From: Candolleomyces eurysporus
Taxonomy: Eukaryota > Basidiomycota > Agaricomycetes > Agaricales > Psathyrellaceae
NCBI GenBank assembly: GCA_027579435.1
Contig: JANBPK010001079.1
Span: 1 to 53,762 of the forward strand
Length of the DNA stretch: 53,762 bases
Direction: 5' to 3'
Of the stretch, positions 11,547 through 21,831 are shown one piece after another. The position numbers and the translations under genes are program-made. Within the stretch, counting starts at the first letter, position 1. Each line of letters begins with the position of its first letter. The notes below the pieces were generated by a model. It was given only the letters and a program-made list of their open reading frames with translations, was not told the DNA's origin and made no database searches.

Positions 11547-13612
11547 TCATTGAATTACCCAGAGTTGGTTGGTATTATTGGCATCCAGCGCCACGATCGG
11601 CACCTATGCAAAGCAAAGATGACTATGCAGTCCGATAAGCGAGAGCTCATATAGACTCACGTTATAGAACGCGTTGCCAGATTGGGCGGTGGGATTGTTT
11701 CCTAGGACCTGAACAACGTCGCCTTTCTTCTTGCTCGGTTCGTGCAAGCAGATGCTACGGCGAGGATTGCCAGATCATCAGGACGGAAGATCAGGCAGAG
11801 GAAAAGGAAGGGCGCACTAATAAGCTTCTTTGCTCTTCTCATACTTGAGGTACCACCAGACAGCATCGGTTTGGTTGGTGGATGTTCCCAGGTAGCTGCT
11901 ACCCGAGGGTAGCGTCGCATAATAAGGTGAGCTATACCGGTCCTTGATCTGGAATAAGTCCCCCTTATAAACGAAGTGGAACTACACAGGTAGGCAGTCA
12001 TTAGTCCAAGAAGGATTCAAGAGGCAGATAGCTCAGACGTACGGAGCCATATGTCTTGAGATACGATGCGTCGACCGGATACAAATGAGGTGCCCCGTAA
12101 TAACCGTAGAGGTGAAGGTAATATGTGGGTCTGGTGTAGCTGCAGATGTTGTACCACCCATTCGTTCCTAGGACTTTTGAAGAACCGCGGCCTGCGGAGT
12201 ATGAGACAATATTGTCACTCGACGAAGAGGAGATGCCTGCAGGAATCTTGTCCCATTGCTCGAATAGCCAGACTTGGCTGTGGTTATTCTGGAGGAATTT
12301 TAATGAAACCGATTCCATGTTCACGGGAAAAAATCGTACATTGTTAGGCAGAAGAACAACCTAGTAGCAGGATTCGATAATTAATGCGGTGATATAATGA
12401 TGGTATTCGCTGAGCAGCCATACCTTACCGTGACCCAAGGAGTCGAGGTCGACAGGGACATTGAATCCTGGAGACAGAGTCCCTTGCACTGACTTAACGT
12501 GGAGCCTGAAACGTAAGGTAAACGATCAGAGAGAGAGCACTCTAAACAGGATAGAAGTCTTCATACGTGTACCCAAACCCTCCGACGGATTGTAACTCCC
12601 AGAAGAATTCGTATGGGAGTCCACGAATCGACCCAAACTTGACTAGCTGAGTGCTGTCCACCCCGAGAAAGTCTCCATGGTTGGTGCTACTTTGGATCGA
12701 ATACAGGCTCCCATCGTCTACCTTCGGCTTCACGAACCACTGCCGAGACATGGTCAATCATCGGAGGGGATACCATAGAATCCAGCGGCGTACCCTTTGG
12801 TGATCGTTATCGGAGTCTTGTTCGGCGATATGCGCACTTGGAAATTCACCCGGGACATCAGCATCGCCGTCGGGCAAGCTAAGGATTGAACGGCCATCGA
12901 GATTCCTGATGCGATAGTATCCAGGAGGTAAGGTAACAGGATGAGTAGGGAACGGGGATGGCGGGTTCCCAGAGAAAACACGCCAGTGCTGTGCTTCGCT
13001 GTCCTGGAAAGGGCTGTCAAATGTCTGTAGTAGTAACTCGAAGGACGACTGACATCTCTGTCGGCAATATATGGCTATTGTTGAACTATCAGCGAAACCG
13101 GAAAAAAAGAGAATGGATCGCCTAGCTCACATTTCCGAATTCGCCGAGCTGAAGGCAGGTATCTGTTTCTTCACCCGATAGGACGATTCTAGGGGATGAA
13201 GGTTGGAATCTGATGTCTGACTTCATCTTCACACGACGGCACTCACTCAAATGTATGCTTGTTTCGAGAAGACTTGACTGGATAGAGCAGCCATTTGCTC
13301 GCGTTGAATCTGCTCTTGCTCACGAGGCGCCTGTCTTTCTCGGAGAGAATCCCCAGATAGGTCTTCTGGGCGACATTGTAGATGTAGTACTCGTCTTCTG
13401 AGCCTGGCGCTAGAACGAATCTCCACTAGAACATGTACCGTGATCAAGGGCATCGGACTAGAAATAATGTGTTCCCTCACCCTCTGTTTATCGCTGTCCT
13501 TCCAAGCTCTTGCACTCGTAGGCTTGTTAATCGGCCTGACAGTCATCTCCAAGCAAGAGTTGAAGTCGACATTTTGGATGGTGTAAGGGCGGGAGGGGTT
13601 CAGCTGCGGCAT
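11547..13612 (-). CDS. Beta-trefoil (QxW, ricin-B-like) protein, copy A1
   Basis: Predicted beta-trefoil repeat protein of the ricin-B/CBM13 type. Ligand unknown; probably cytosolic because no signal peptide is seen. Eleven exons: 13612-13481, 13425-13247, 13209-13131, 13024-12794, 12739-12567, 12505-12424, 12360-12340, 12288-12043, 11981-11818, 11754-11661 and 11603-11547, giving 485 aa. Repeated short strand units such as PYTIQN, YYIYNVAQKTYLG, GYYRIRNLDGRSILSL and YSIQSSTNHGDFLGV occur through the protein. QxW marks lie at about residues 142-144, 304-306 and 480-482. The number of units suggests two trefoils in tandem (inference). It is divergent from B1, with 605 bp between the starts. 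A mycocypin-like inhibitor role is an alternative, as that family shares the fold. Confidence 0.82.
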
Positions 13613-13910
13613 GTCTAGCAAGTCTCCAAGGAGGGCTATCAAGATTATCGGGAAGGTAATGGAGGCTTTTGTATGTGGGTGTGACAGGTTCCCACATCTG
13701 ACCGAAGACTCGCTTGTAGGACTCCTCGTGTTCGACCAGTTATATAGATTGATAAGCGCCTGAGAGGCCTATCAGAGGCTAGCTTGCCGTTAGAATGAAC
13801 CCATTCGTCATCCAGCGTGGAAACGGCGTGTCCTTAGTGCTCTAGATAGATATGTGAAGCAGCCATATGACCCTTCTTGAGCGCCAACGGATAGACAGGA
13901 AGCGAAGAGA

Positions 13911-14138
13911 CACTCGATAGACCAGATTGCTCCGCGCAACACTTTTGATATTTGTTTAGTCTTGGAGTAGGGCAAATAAACATGTTCCACTCCCTTCCCC
14001 AAACGAGGAGGTGCCCAGCATTTCACTTCCTTGCCACAATTCCACAACTCCAATCAAGGTCACCACCCCGCGAACTATTCCAGATTGGAGTGTTTGGTGG
14101 CTCCATAAATAAAAAGCGGAGCACTGGTCTATCGACAC
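13911..14138. mobile_element. MITE-like TIR element in unit 1
   Basis: A 222-bp segment (13914-14135) is bounded by inverted repeats. The left end is 13914-13935 (TCGATAGACCAG..GCTCCGC) and the right end is its reverse complement at 14116-14135. It is flanked by CAC on both sides (13911-13913, 14136-14138). Unit 2 has one CAC at the equivalent place, like an empty site. The element carries no coding frame. It contains an AT-rich ATAAATAAAAA at 14105-14115, about 105 bp upstream of the B1 start. Confidence 0.7.
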
Positions 14139-14217
14139 TGAATTAGCTGTATCTCTTCACAGCCATACAGCACAAGAAGTAACCAACGGTGAAGGAGGTT
14201 CAAGCTCATCCGAAACC

Positions 14218-16454
14218 ATGGTCTCCCTTCTTGTTGGTGTCCGGTATTACATCCAAAACATTGATTCTGGTACTTTTCTCGAATTGCCAGACAAGCTCGC
14301 AGAGTCAGAAGTCAAGACCAGGCCAGTGAAGTTTAGCGAGAAGCAGCTGGTGGGTAATTCCGATGCAATGTCCCCAAACTGAAAAGACAAGCTGATCCAT
14401 TGCGCTGCTAGTGGACGATTGTTGCTGATCAACGAGAGCCCGATGTCTTCTTGCTCGAGAATGTCGCCCAGAAAACATGGCTGGGCGTCGTCACTGAGGG
14501 ACATCGCTTTTCACAGCTGGTTGGCCACAGCAGAATAAACGCATGCAAATGGTGCCTCGACCCCGACCTGGATGGTGATGGTTTTTGGTGGGTTGAATTC
14601 TTGTTGGTTTCCCACAGCAGCATCAATTTACGCCGACTTGCCGCCTTTCAGGATCAGTTTTGCGAGGACTAAGACACCAAGGTGCTTGGAATTGGGCGAG
14701 TTTGGTGTAGTGCGTTCAAGCTGTTTATATTTAAGTCTTCACTTAGTCTCTCAAAATTGTCTGTTATCAGGTTCTTGTGGCGAAACGAAGCGTAAGTGAA
14801 ACTCTGGATTCGGCTCACTATAATTTCGTTGCCCAAAGTTTGACCCATGTTTGCAGACCAATGACAGTCAGAAATGGCGATTTTTGAAGGAGAAGGAAAC
14901 GTACCAGTTGACACTGCCGAAGAGTAGCAGCAGCCTTGCTTCTGGCCTCTATCGCATCCGCAGCCTTAATGGAACCATGTTTATCTCACTGTCGGAGCCT
15001 GGGAGCGACACGGTCGAGCCGAAACCTACATACACGAATGTGTTGGCGTATGCTACCTCCAAAGAGGAAGATCCAGTTAAATCTCAAAAGGTGAAACTTC
15101 AAGTCCATTTTTCCAAATGAACGGAACTGTTTCAGCTGAAGTTCGCCCCATTCCAGTGGTTTGTAACCCGTTCCAACGACGGGACGTATTCGATTCAAGA
15201 CGCTGAAAAGCACCTTTTTCTTGGATGCGACGCATATGACTGCTACAAGTACGGGCCCATCCACGGTCTCAGAGAGGCGTTCGGTTGGGATATCACCCCT
15301 GTCGGAGGAGGATTCGCCTACACGTACGCTGCTTCTTTGGAGACTCTGTCCTTGACATCTAAATCGAAACCCTAGGATAAATGTACGCTCATTGTCAGAC
15401 TTATTATCTATCGGATTCCGCGATTATCAAGCAGGGGTCGGGAAAGAGGTCAGTTCGAAACCCTCACGATGAACATTCATCTGAAACGATCTTGCTTGAC
15501 CCAGCTCGCACTCATGCCCGCAATGGTACGATCAAATCGCGTATCAACGACGGAACTCACTCACAAACGATCTACTCGCAGAGTGCCCATAGCCAAACGT
15601 GGTTCTTTGAACCATGGGACGATTCTGAAATACCTATCTCGTCGGAATCTCCCCTTGCGCCGTCCGCGAAAAAGGACTCAAAGACCAAATCAGCAACCTC
15701 TCGTTCGAGAAAACCTGGTCCGAGAATGAGGCCTAGCTCCAGCAACTTGGCCGGATCTGCCACATCCAGGTTTCCATTTAACCCTCCTGGTCCCGAATTT
15801 ACTAGTGAAGAAGATGCTGGACCTCCTGAATCTGGAGGTGCTGAACCTGACTCGGATAATGAGGACGGTGGTGGTCAATCTAAGGTGATCCTGGATGGCC
15901 ATTATCAAATTCAAAATGCTGGTTCTGGGAAGTATCTCAATGTCGCGACAGCGACGTATTTCAGAAGCGAGCCTTCTCATGCTCCTAGCAGAGTCAGTTT
16001 TCCAATTTCTCTCTTTTTAGTGACTGTCCAAGCTGACATTGATTTCCCTAGTTCCTCGTGCGCGTCAGCGAATCTAATGAGGCACAGATTATCCCCCATT
16101 CTTACGTCGGCCTACAATCTTTGGTTTGGCGCGATTCGAAGATTGCCGTAGAAGACGTACAAGAGTCTGCATGGCAGCTCATCAAAGACGATGATCTCGA
16201 AGAGGAACGCAGGTTCCAGTGAGTTATCCTTTGCGCTATACGGAGAGATATCCAGGCCTCATACATACCTGCCCAGGCTAAGGCCAATCGGAGCAGCGGC
16301 TGGTCATGTTCTCAAGACCGTAGGAAATGAGGTACGTGTCTAGGGTGCTCCTTTTTCCAGGTCAGTCACGGCTGCATATCTACAGATAAAACTAGTGGAA
16401 GTAGGACCGGGGGAGGGACTTGACTGCAAATGGGATTTCGTGACGATTTACTGA
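14218..16454 (+). CDS. Beta-trefoil (QxW, ricin-B-like) protein, copy B1
   Basis: Paralogue of A1 with the same 11-exon plan: 14218-14349, 14412-14587, 14652-14706, 14857-15090, 15157-15323, 15376-15448, 15505-15525, 15582-15992, 16052-16218, 16277-16331 and 16386-16454, giving 519 aa. Exon 1 (132 bp) and exon 7 (21 bp) have exactly the lengths seen in A1. Trefoil units include YYIQNIDSGTFLEL, GLYRIRSLNGTMFISL and GTYSIQDAEKHLFLG. QxW occurs at about residues 126-128 and 291-293. Exon 8 carries an extra region of roughly 85 residues (about 299-385), rich in Ser, Pro, Lys and acidic residues, before the next unit DGHYQIQN. No signal peptide is seen; probably cytosolic. Confidence 0.82.
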
Positions 16455-16690
16455 AAGCAAATGGTGATATTCGAGCCAATCAATTGACAGCCAATATAGG
16501 ACAACGAGATGTACGAAATTAGCACAGATAAAACGATACCGATGTCGTTCTCATGTGGATCATCCTTCGTCACCATTTTCAGCCTTTCAAGACAAACACC
16601 CGAAGCGCTTAGCAGAATGCCATGAAGCCCCCACGGGCCATAATGCCTCGGAGAAATGCCGTGCAAAGCATCGGCCCACCATTGACCACA
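16455..16690. other. Junction between the two duplicated units
   Basis: Homology with the end of unit 2 stops at about 16543. Positions 16544-16690 are unique to this place and hold no gene I can see. Unit 2 then begins with a copy of the DUF6533 3' end. Confidence 0.6.
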
Positions 16691-16741
16691 GGTAGTAGTT
16701 ACTCATTTGATCTCGAGAGTAGAGCGGATTCAAGGGTGTAG
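16691..16741 (+). pseudogene. 3' end fragment of the DUF6533 gene
   Basis: This matches the last 50 bases of the DUF6533 coding exon (11294-11341), including the final DLESRADSRV codons and the stop. No upstream exons are present. It was carried along with the duplication and marks the left breakpoint inside that exon. Confidence 0.8.
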
Positions 16742-16920
16742 ATGTGTGATTGTTTGTTGCAACCAACATTTGAACATAGTGAAGCCTCGAAAAACACCGA
16801 TGTGTTGTATTATCCCCTGTCTTGATAATAAGTCTTCTACTATAGGCATCCTCGCTTTTAGAACCACCCCTAACACTGAATTCAGCTGGTTAGGTCCAGC
16901 TTGTGCGGACCTCAGCGCTT

Positions 16921-18975
16921 TCACTGGATCGTCCAGAGTTGGCTGGTGTTGTTTAGTACCAGCGCTCCAATTGGCAACTAAGCAAAGCAAACATTACTAT
17001 GCAGTCACACGACTAGTCTCCCAAATGGCACTCACGCTATAGAGCGCACTACCGCTTGAGTTTTGGGCGTTGTTTCCTAAGGCCTGGACATCCTCGCCTT
17101 TCTTCTTGTTCGGCTCATGTAAGCAGATACTGCCGCGGAGATGAGTAGACAATCAGGAGGGAAGATCAATCAGAGGGAGAGGACGGCTCACTAATAAGCT
17201 TCCTTACTCTTCTCATACTTGAGATACCACCAAGCGGCCTCGGTTTGGGTGGCGCTGTACCCCAGGTAGCCGCTCGTTGAGGTAGCGTAATAGGGTTGAC
17301 TGTTGCGGTTCTTGATCTGGAACAAGTCGCCCTTATAGACAAAGTGGAACTACATAGTGCAGGGTGATTAGTGCAAAAGGTTCGAGAAATAACGAAGTGA
17401 ATCATACGGAGCCGTAGGTCTTGAGATACGATACGTCGACTGGATACAAATGAGCCCCCCCGTAATAACCGTAGAGGTGAAGGTAGTAGTTGGATTGGGA
17501 GTAGCTGCAGATGTTGTACCATCCATTCGTTCCTAGGTCTTTTGAAGCGCGGCGGCTTCCGAAGGAGGCAAAGTGGCCGTCGCTCAAGGAAGAGATGCCT
17601 GTAGGAATCTTGTCCCATTTCTCGAATAGCCATACTTGGCTGTGATTATACTAGGGGATGGTGATGAGACTCATTCCATGTTTCACGGGGAAATGTTCGT
17701 ACGCTGTCAGGAAGAAGAACGACCTGGTGGGCAGAAATCACGGTAAATCATATCATGAACATCTTCGCTGACGAGCGCTAGCCTTACCTTGCCGTTACCC
17801 AAAGAGTCGAGGTCGACAGGGGCATTGAATCCTGGAGACAAAGTCCCCTGCAGGGACTTGACGCGAAGCCTAAATCGTAGTGAGGGACATTCCAAATAGG
17901 AAAGTGGTCTGCATACGTATATCCAAACCCTCCGACGGATTGTAGTTCCCAGAAGAACTCGAATGGGAGTCCACGAATCGATCCATACTTGACCAGCTGA
18001 GTGCTGTCCACTCCGAGAAAGTCTCCATGGTTGGTGCTACTTTGGATCGAAAACAGGTTCCCATCGTCTACCTTCGGCTTCACGAACCACTGCCGGAATA
18101 TGGTTAATCATCGGAGGGGATATCATGGAGTGCAGCTGCGTACCCTTTGGTGATCGTTATCGGAGTCTTGTTCAGCGATATGCGCACTTGGATGTTCACC
18201 CGGGACATCAGCATCGCCGTCGGGCAAGCTAAGGATTGAACGGCCATCGAGATTCCTGATGCGATAGTATCCAGGAGGCAAGGTAACAGGATGGGTAGGG
18301 AATGGGGATGGCGGGTTCCCAGAGAAAACGCGCCAGTGCTGTGCTTCACTATTCTGGAAAGGGCTGTCAAACGTCTGTAGCAAAAACTTGAACTCGAAGG
18401 ACGACTGACATCTCTGTCGGCAATATATGGCTATGGTTGAACTATCAGCGAAATCCGAAAAAAAAAAAGAGAATGCATCGCCGAGCTCACATTTCCAAAT
18501 TCGCCGAGCTGAAGGCAGGTATCTGTTTCTTCACCCGATAGGACGATTCTAGGGGAGGAAGGTTGGGATCTGATGTCTGACTTCACATCCACACAACGGC
18601 ACTCACTCAAATGTATGCTTGTTTTGAGAAGACCTAACTGGATAGAGCAGCCATTTGCTTGCGTTGAATCTGCTCTTGCTCACGAGGCGCCTGTCTTTCT
18701 CGGAGAGAATCCCCAGATAGGTCTTCTGGGCGACATTGTAGATGTAGTACTCGTCTTCTGAGCCTGGCGCTAGAACGAATCTCCACTAGAACATGCACCG
18801 TGATCAGGCACATCACACTACTAAAAATTATGCGACCCCTCACCCTTTGTTTATCACTGTCCTTCCATGGTCTTCCGCTCGTAGGCTTGTTTACCGGCCT
18901 GACAGTCATCTCCAAGCAAGAGTTGAAGTCGACATTTTGGATGGTGTAAGGGCGGGAAGGGTTAAGCTGCGACAT
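16921..18975 (-). CDS. Beta-trefoil (QxW, ricin-B-like) protein, copy A2
   Basis: Close paralogue of A1, intact over eleven exons: 18975-18844, 18785-18607, 18569-18491, 18374-18144, 18089-17917, 17869-17788, 17723-17703, 17650-17408, 17349-17192, 17129-17036 and 16977-16921. The total is 482 aa. Nine of the eleven exon lengths equal those of A1; exons 8 and 9 differ by 3 and 6 bp, so the frame is kept. The QxW units and the ending SQLWTIQ are conserved. Most differences from A1 lie in the last four exons. It is divergent from B2, with 398 bp between starts and no TIR element. Retention of frame in both copies suggests both are functional (inference). Confidence 0.82.
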
Positions 18976-19373
18976 GTCTGGCAAGGCTCCAAAGAGGACT
19001 CCCAGGATTCTCGGGGAGATATCGAATGCTTTTGTATATGGGTGTGACAGGTCCCCACTTCTGACCGAAGAGTCGTATGTAGTACTCCTCGTGTTCGTCC
19101 AGTAATTCAGTCGTATCGATTGATAAGCGCCTAAGTGACCTACTCGAAGCTGGCGTGCCGTTAGAATGACCCATTCGTCATCCAACGTGGAAACGGCGTG
19201 TCCTTCGTGTTCTAGATAGATATGTGAAGAGGCCATATGACCTTCCTTGAGCACTGACCCGAAGACAGGAGGCAAAGAGCCACCCTCTTGGTATCCCTTA
19301 TCTCTTCACAGCCATACGGTACAAGAAGTGACCAGCAGTGAGGAACGTTCAATATTCAAGCTCGTCCGTAACC

Positions 19374-21657
19374 ATGGTCTCCCTTCTTGTTGGTATCCGG
19401 TATTACATCCAAAACGTTGATTCTGGCACCTTTCTCGAATTGCCAGACAAGCTCACAGAGTCAGAGGTCAAGACCAGGCCAGTGAAGTTTAGCGAGAAGC
19501 AGCTGGTGGGTAATTCCAAAGCAGTGTCCCCAAACTGAAAGGACAAGCTGATCCATTGCGCTGCTAGTGGACGATTGTTGCTGATCAACGAGAGCCCGAT
19601 GTCTTCTTGCTCGAGAATGTCGCCCAGAAAACGTGGCTGGGCGTCGTCACCGAGGGAAATCGCTTTTCACAGCTGGTTGGCCACAGCAGAGCAAACGCAT
19701 GCAAATGGTGCCTCGACCCCGACCTGGATGGCGATGGTTTCTGGTAGATCGAAATCTTCTTGTTTTCCCACAACGCCATCAGTTTGACCAGCTTTATTTG
19801 CCCTCAGGATCAGCGTTGCGAGAACCAGGACACCAAGGTGCTTGGAATTGGGCGAATTTGGTGTAGTGCGTTCAAGCTTCTTCTACGCGAATCTCCACCC
19901 GGTCGCTCACAAACGTCTTTACTTTACTAGGTTCTTTTGGCGAAACGAGGTGTACGTGAAGCTTTGGACTTCAGCTTACTGTAATTTCGTCGGCCTTAGG
20001 TTTGACATCAACTCACGTTTGCAGACTAACGACAGTCAGAAATGGCGATTTCTGACAGAAAAAGAGGCGTACCAATTAAATCTGCCGAAGAGTAGCAGCA
20101 GTCTTGCTTCTGGCCTTTATCGCATCCGCAGCCTCAATGGAACAGTGTTCATCTCACTGTCAGAGCCGGCGCCTGATAGCGACACGGTCGAGCCGAGAGC
20201 TAGATACACGAATGTGTTGGCGTATGCAGCCTCCAAGGAAGACTCGGAGGAGTCAGTTAAATCCCAAAAGGTGAAACCCCAAAAGCTGAGTTTTCCAATT
20301 CAAAGGAACAGTTTAGCTAAAGTTCGCCCTTCCAGTGGTTTATAACCCGTTCCAACGACGGGACATATTCAATTCAAGACACTGAACAACACCTCTTTCT
20401 TGGATGCGAGGCATATGACTGCTACAAATACGGTCCCATCCACGGTCTCAGAGAGGCGTTCGCCTGGGACATCACCCCTGTCGGAGGAGGATTTGCCTAC
20501 ACGTACGCCGCCTTCTTGGAGACTGTCCGTTCTTGACATCTAAATCGAAACCCCAGGATAAATGTACGCTCATTGTCGGACTTGCTATCCATCGGATTCC
20601 GCGATTATCAAGCAGGGGTCGGGAAAGAGGTCAGTTATTTCGAAAACCCTCACGACGAAACATTTATCTGAAAACGGTCTTTCTTGCTTGGCCCAGCTCG
20701 CTCTCATGCCCGCAATGGTACGGTCAAATCGCGTCCTCAAAGAGGAAACTCACTCACTCACAAACGATCTACTCGCAGAGTGCTCATAGCCAAACGTGGT
20801 TCTTTGAACCATGGGACGATTCTGAGGTCCCTACCTCGTCGGAATCTCCCCTTGCTTCGTCCGGCAAAAAGGACTCAAAGGCCAAAAAAGCAGCCTCTCG
20901 CTCGGGGAATCCTGGTCCGGGAATGACACCCAGCTCCAGCAACTTGGCCGGATCTGCCACGTCCGGGTTTCCTGGTCCCGGATTTACGAATGAAGAAACT
21001 ATGGAAGGTATCGGACCTCGCGTATCTGGAGGTGCGGAATCTGACTCGGACAATGAGGACGATGGTGGTCAGTCTAAGGTGATCCCGGATGGCCATTATC
21101 ATATTCGGAATGTTGGGTCTGGGAAGTGTCTCAATGTGGCGACGACGACGTATTTCAGAAGCGAGCCTTCTCATGCTCCTAGCAGAGTCAGTTTTCCAAT
21201 TTCTGTCTTTTCAGTGGCGGTCCAAGTTGACATTGATTTCCCTAGTTCCTTGTGCGCGTCAGCGAATCTAATGAGGTCCAGATCATCCCCCATTCTTACG
21301 TCGGCCTGCAATCTTTGGTTTGGCGCGATTCGAAGATTGCCGTAGAAGACGCACAGGAGTCAGCATGGCAGCTCATCAAAGACGATGATGTCGAAGAGGA
21401 ACGCAGATTCCAGTGAGTTTCCCTTTTCGTTATCCCGAGAGATTAACGCCTCATGCATACCCGCCCAGGCTTAGACCAATCGGAGCAGCGGATGGTCACG
21501 TTCTCAAAGTCGAAGGGAGTGAAGTACGTGCCCAGGCTCCGGTCCTTTCTCCAAGTCCAAGTCACTCATGGCTGCATACGTACAGATCAAACTAATGGGA
21601 GTAGAGGCGCCGGAGAAGGGTTCCTACCGCAAATGGGATTTCGTGACGATCTACTGA
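19374..21657 (+). CDS. Beta-trefoil (QxW, ricin-B-like) protein, copy B2
   Basis: Close paralogue of B1. Exons: 19374-19505, 19568-19743, 19808-19862, 20025-20270, 20336-20502, 20557-20629, 20697-20717, 20779-21186, 21246-21412, 21469-21523 and 21586-21657, giving 523 aa. A 2-bp difference from B1 just before exon 5 falls inside the intron if the acceptor is the CAG before TGG, as in the A genes, so it is not a frameshift. All length changes in exons 4, 8 and 11 are multiples of three. The Ser/acidic linker in exon 8 is retained but has diverged more than the flanking trefoil units. Confidence 0.82.
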
Positions 21658-21752
21658 AAGCAAATGGTGATATTGGAGTCAATCGATCCACGACGGCCGA
21701 TATAGGACAGCGAGATGTACGAACATAGCACAGATAACACGATAGCGAGAGC

Positions 21753-21794
21753 GAATGAATGGATGAATGGATGAATGAATGAATGAATGATGAA
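21753..21794. repeat. GAAT/GGAT tetranucleotide microsatellite
   Basis: About ten units of GAAT with some GGAT variants. It sits at the right edge of the duplication and 38 bp from the YVC1 stop codon. Confidence 0.85.
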
Positions 21795-21831
21795 TCGTCA
21801 TGAATATGAATGGCAGCTCAAATGTAAACGC

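Larger units (their letters stand above)
11294..16543. repeat. Tandem segmental duplication, unit 1
   Basis: About 5.25 kb that matches 16691-21748 in the same order and orientation, across exons, introns and intergenic DNA. It contains the end of the DUF6533 last exon, one minus-strand and one plus-strand beta-trefoil gene, and a 222-bp TIR element absent from unit 2. Confidence 0.9.
16691..21748. repeat. Tandem segmental duplication, unit 2
   Basis: Second copy of the 11294-16543 block, about 5.06 kb, with genes A2 (-) and B2 (+). It lacks the TIR element. The right boundary lies against a tetranucleotide microsatellite at 21753. Confidence 0.9.

Noticed and set aside
12542..13020. Minus-strand ATG-led frames as starts of separate short genes
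   Set aside because: They are internal exons of A1 read through introns. Phases and QxW units join them to upstream exons.
17640..17710. Frame-breaking 2-bp difference between A1 and A2 after exon 7
   Set aside because: With the GTACGA donor in both copies the difference is intronic, and exon 8 stays in frame.
20320..20345. Two-base deletion in B2 relative to B1 as a frameshift
   Set aside because: The difference falls just before the CAG acceptor in front of TGG. The A genes use the same acceptor position, so coding sequence is not affected.
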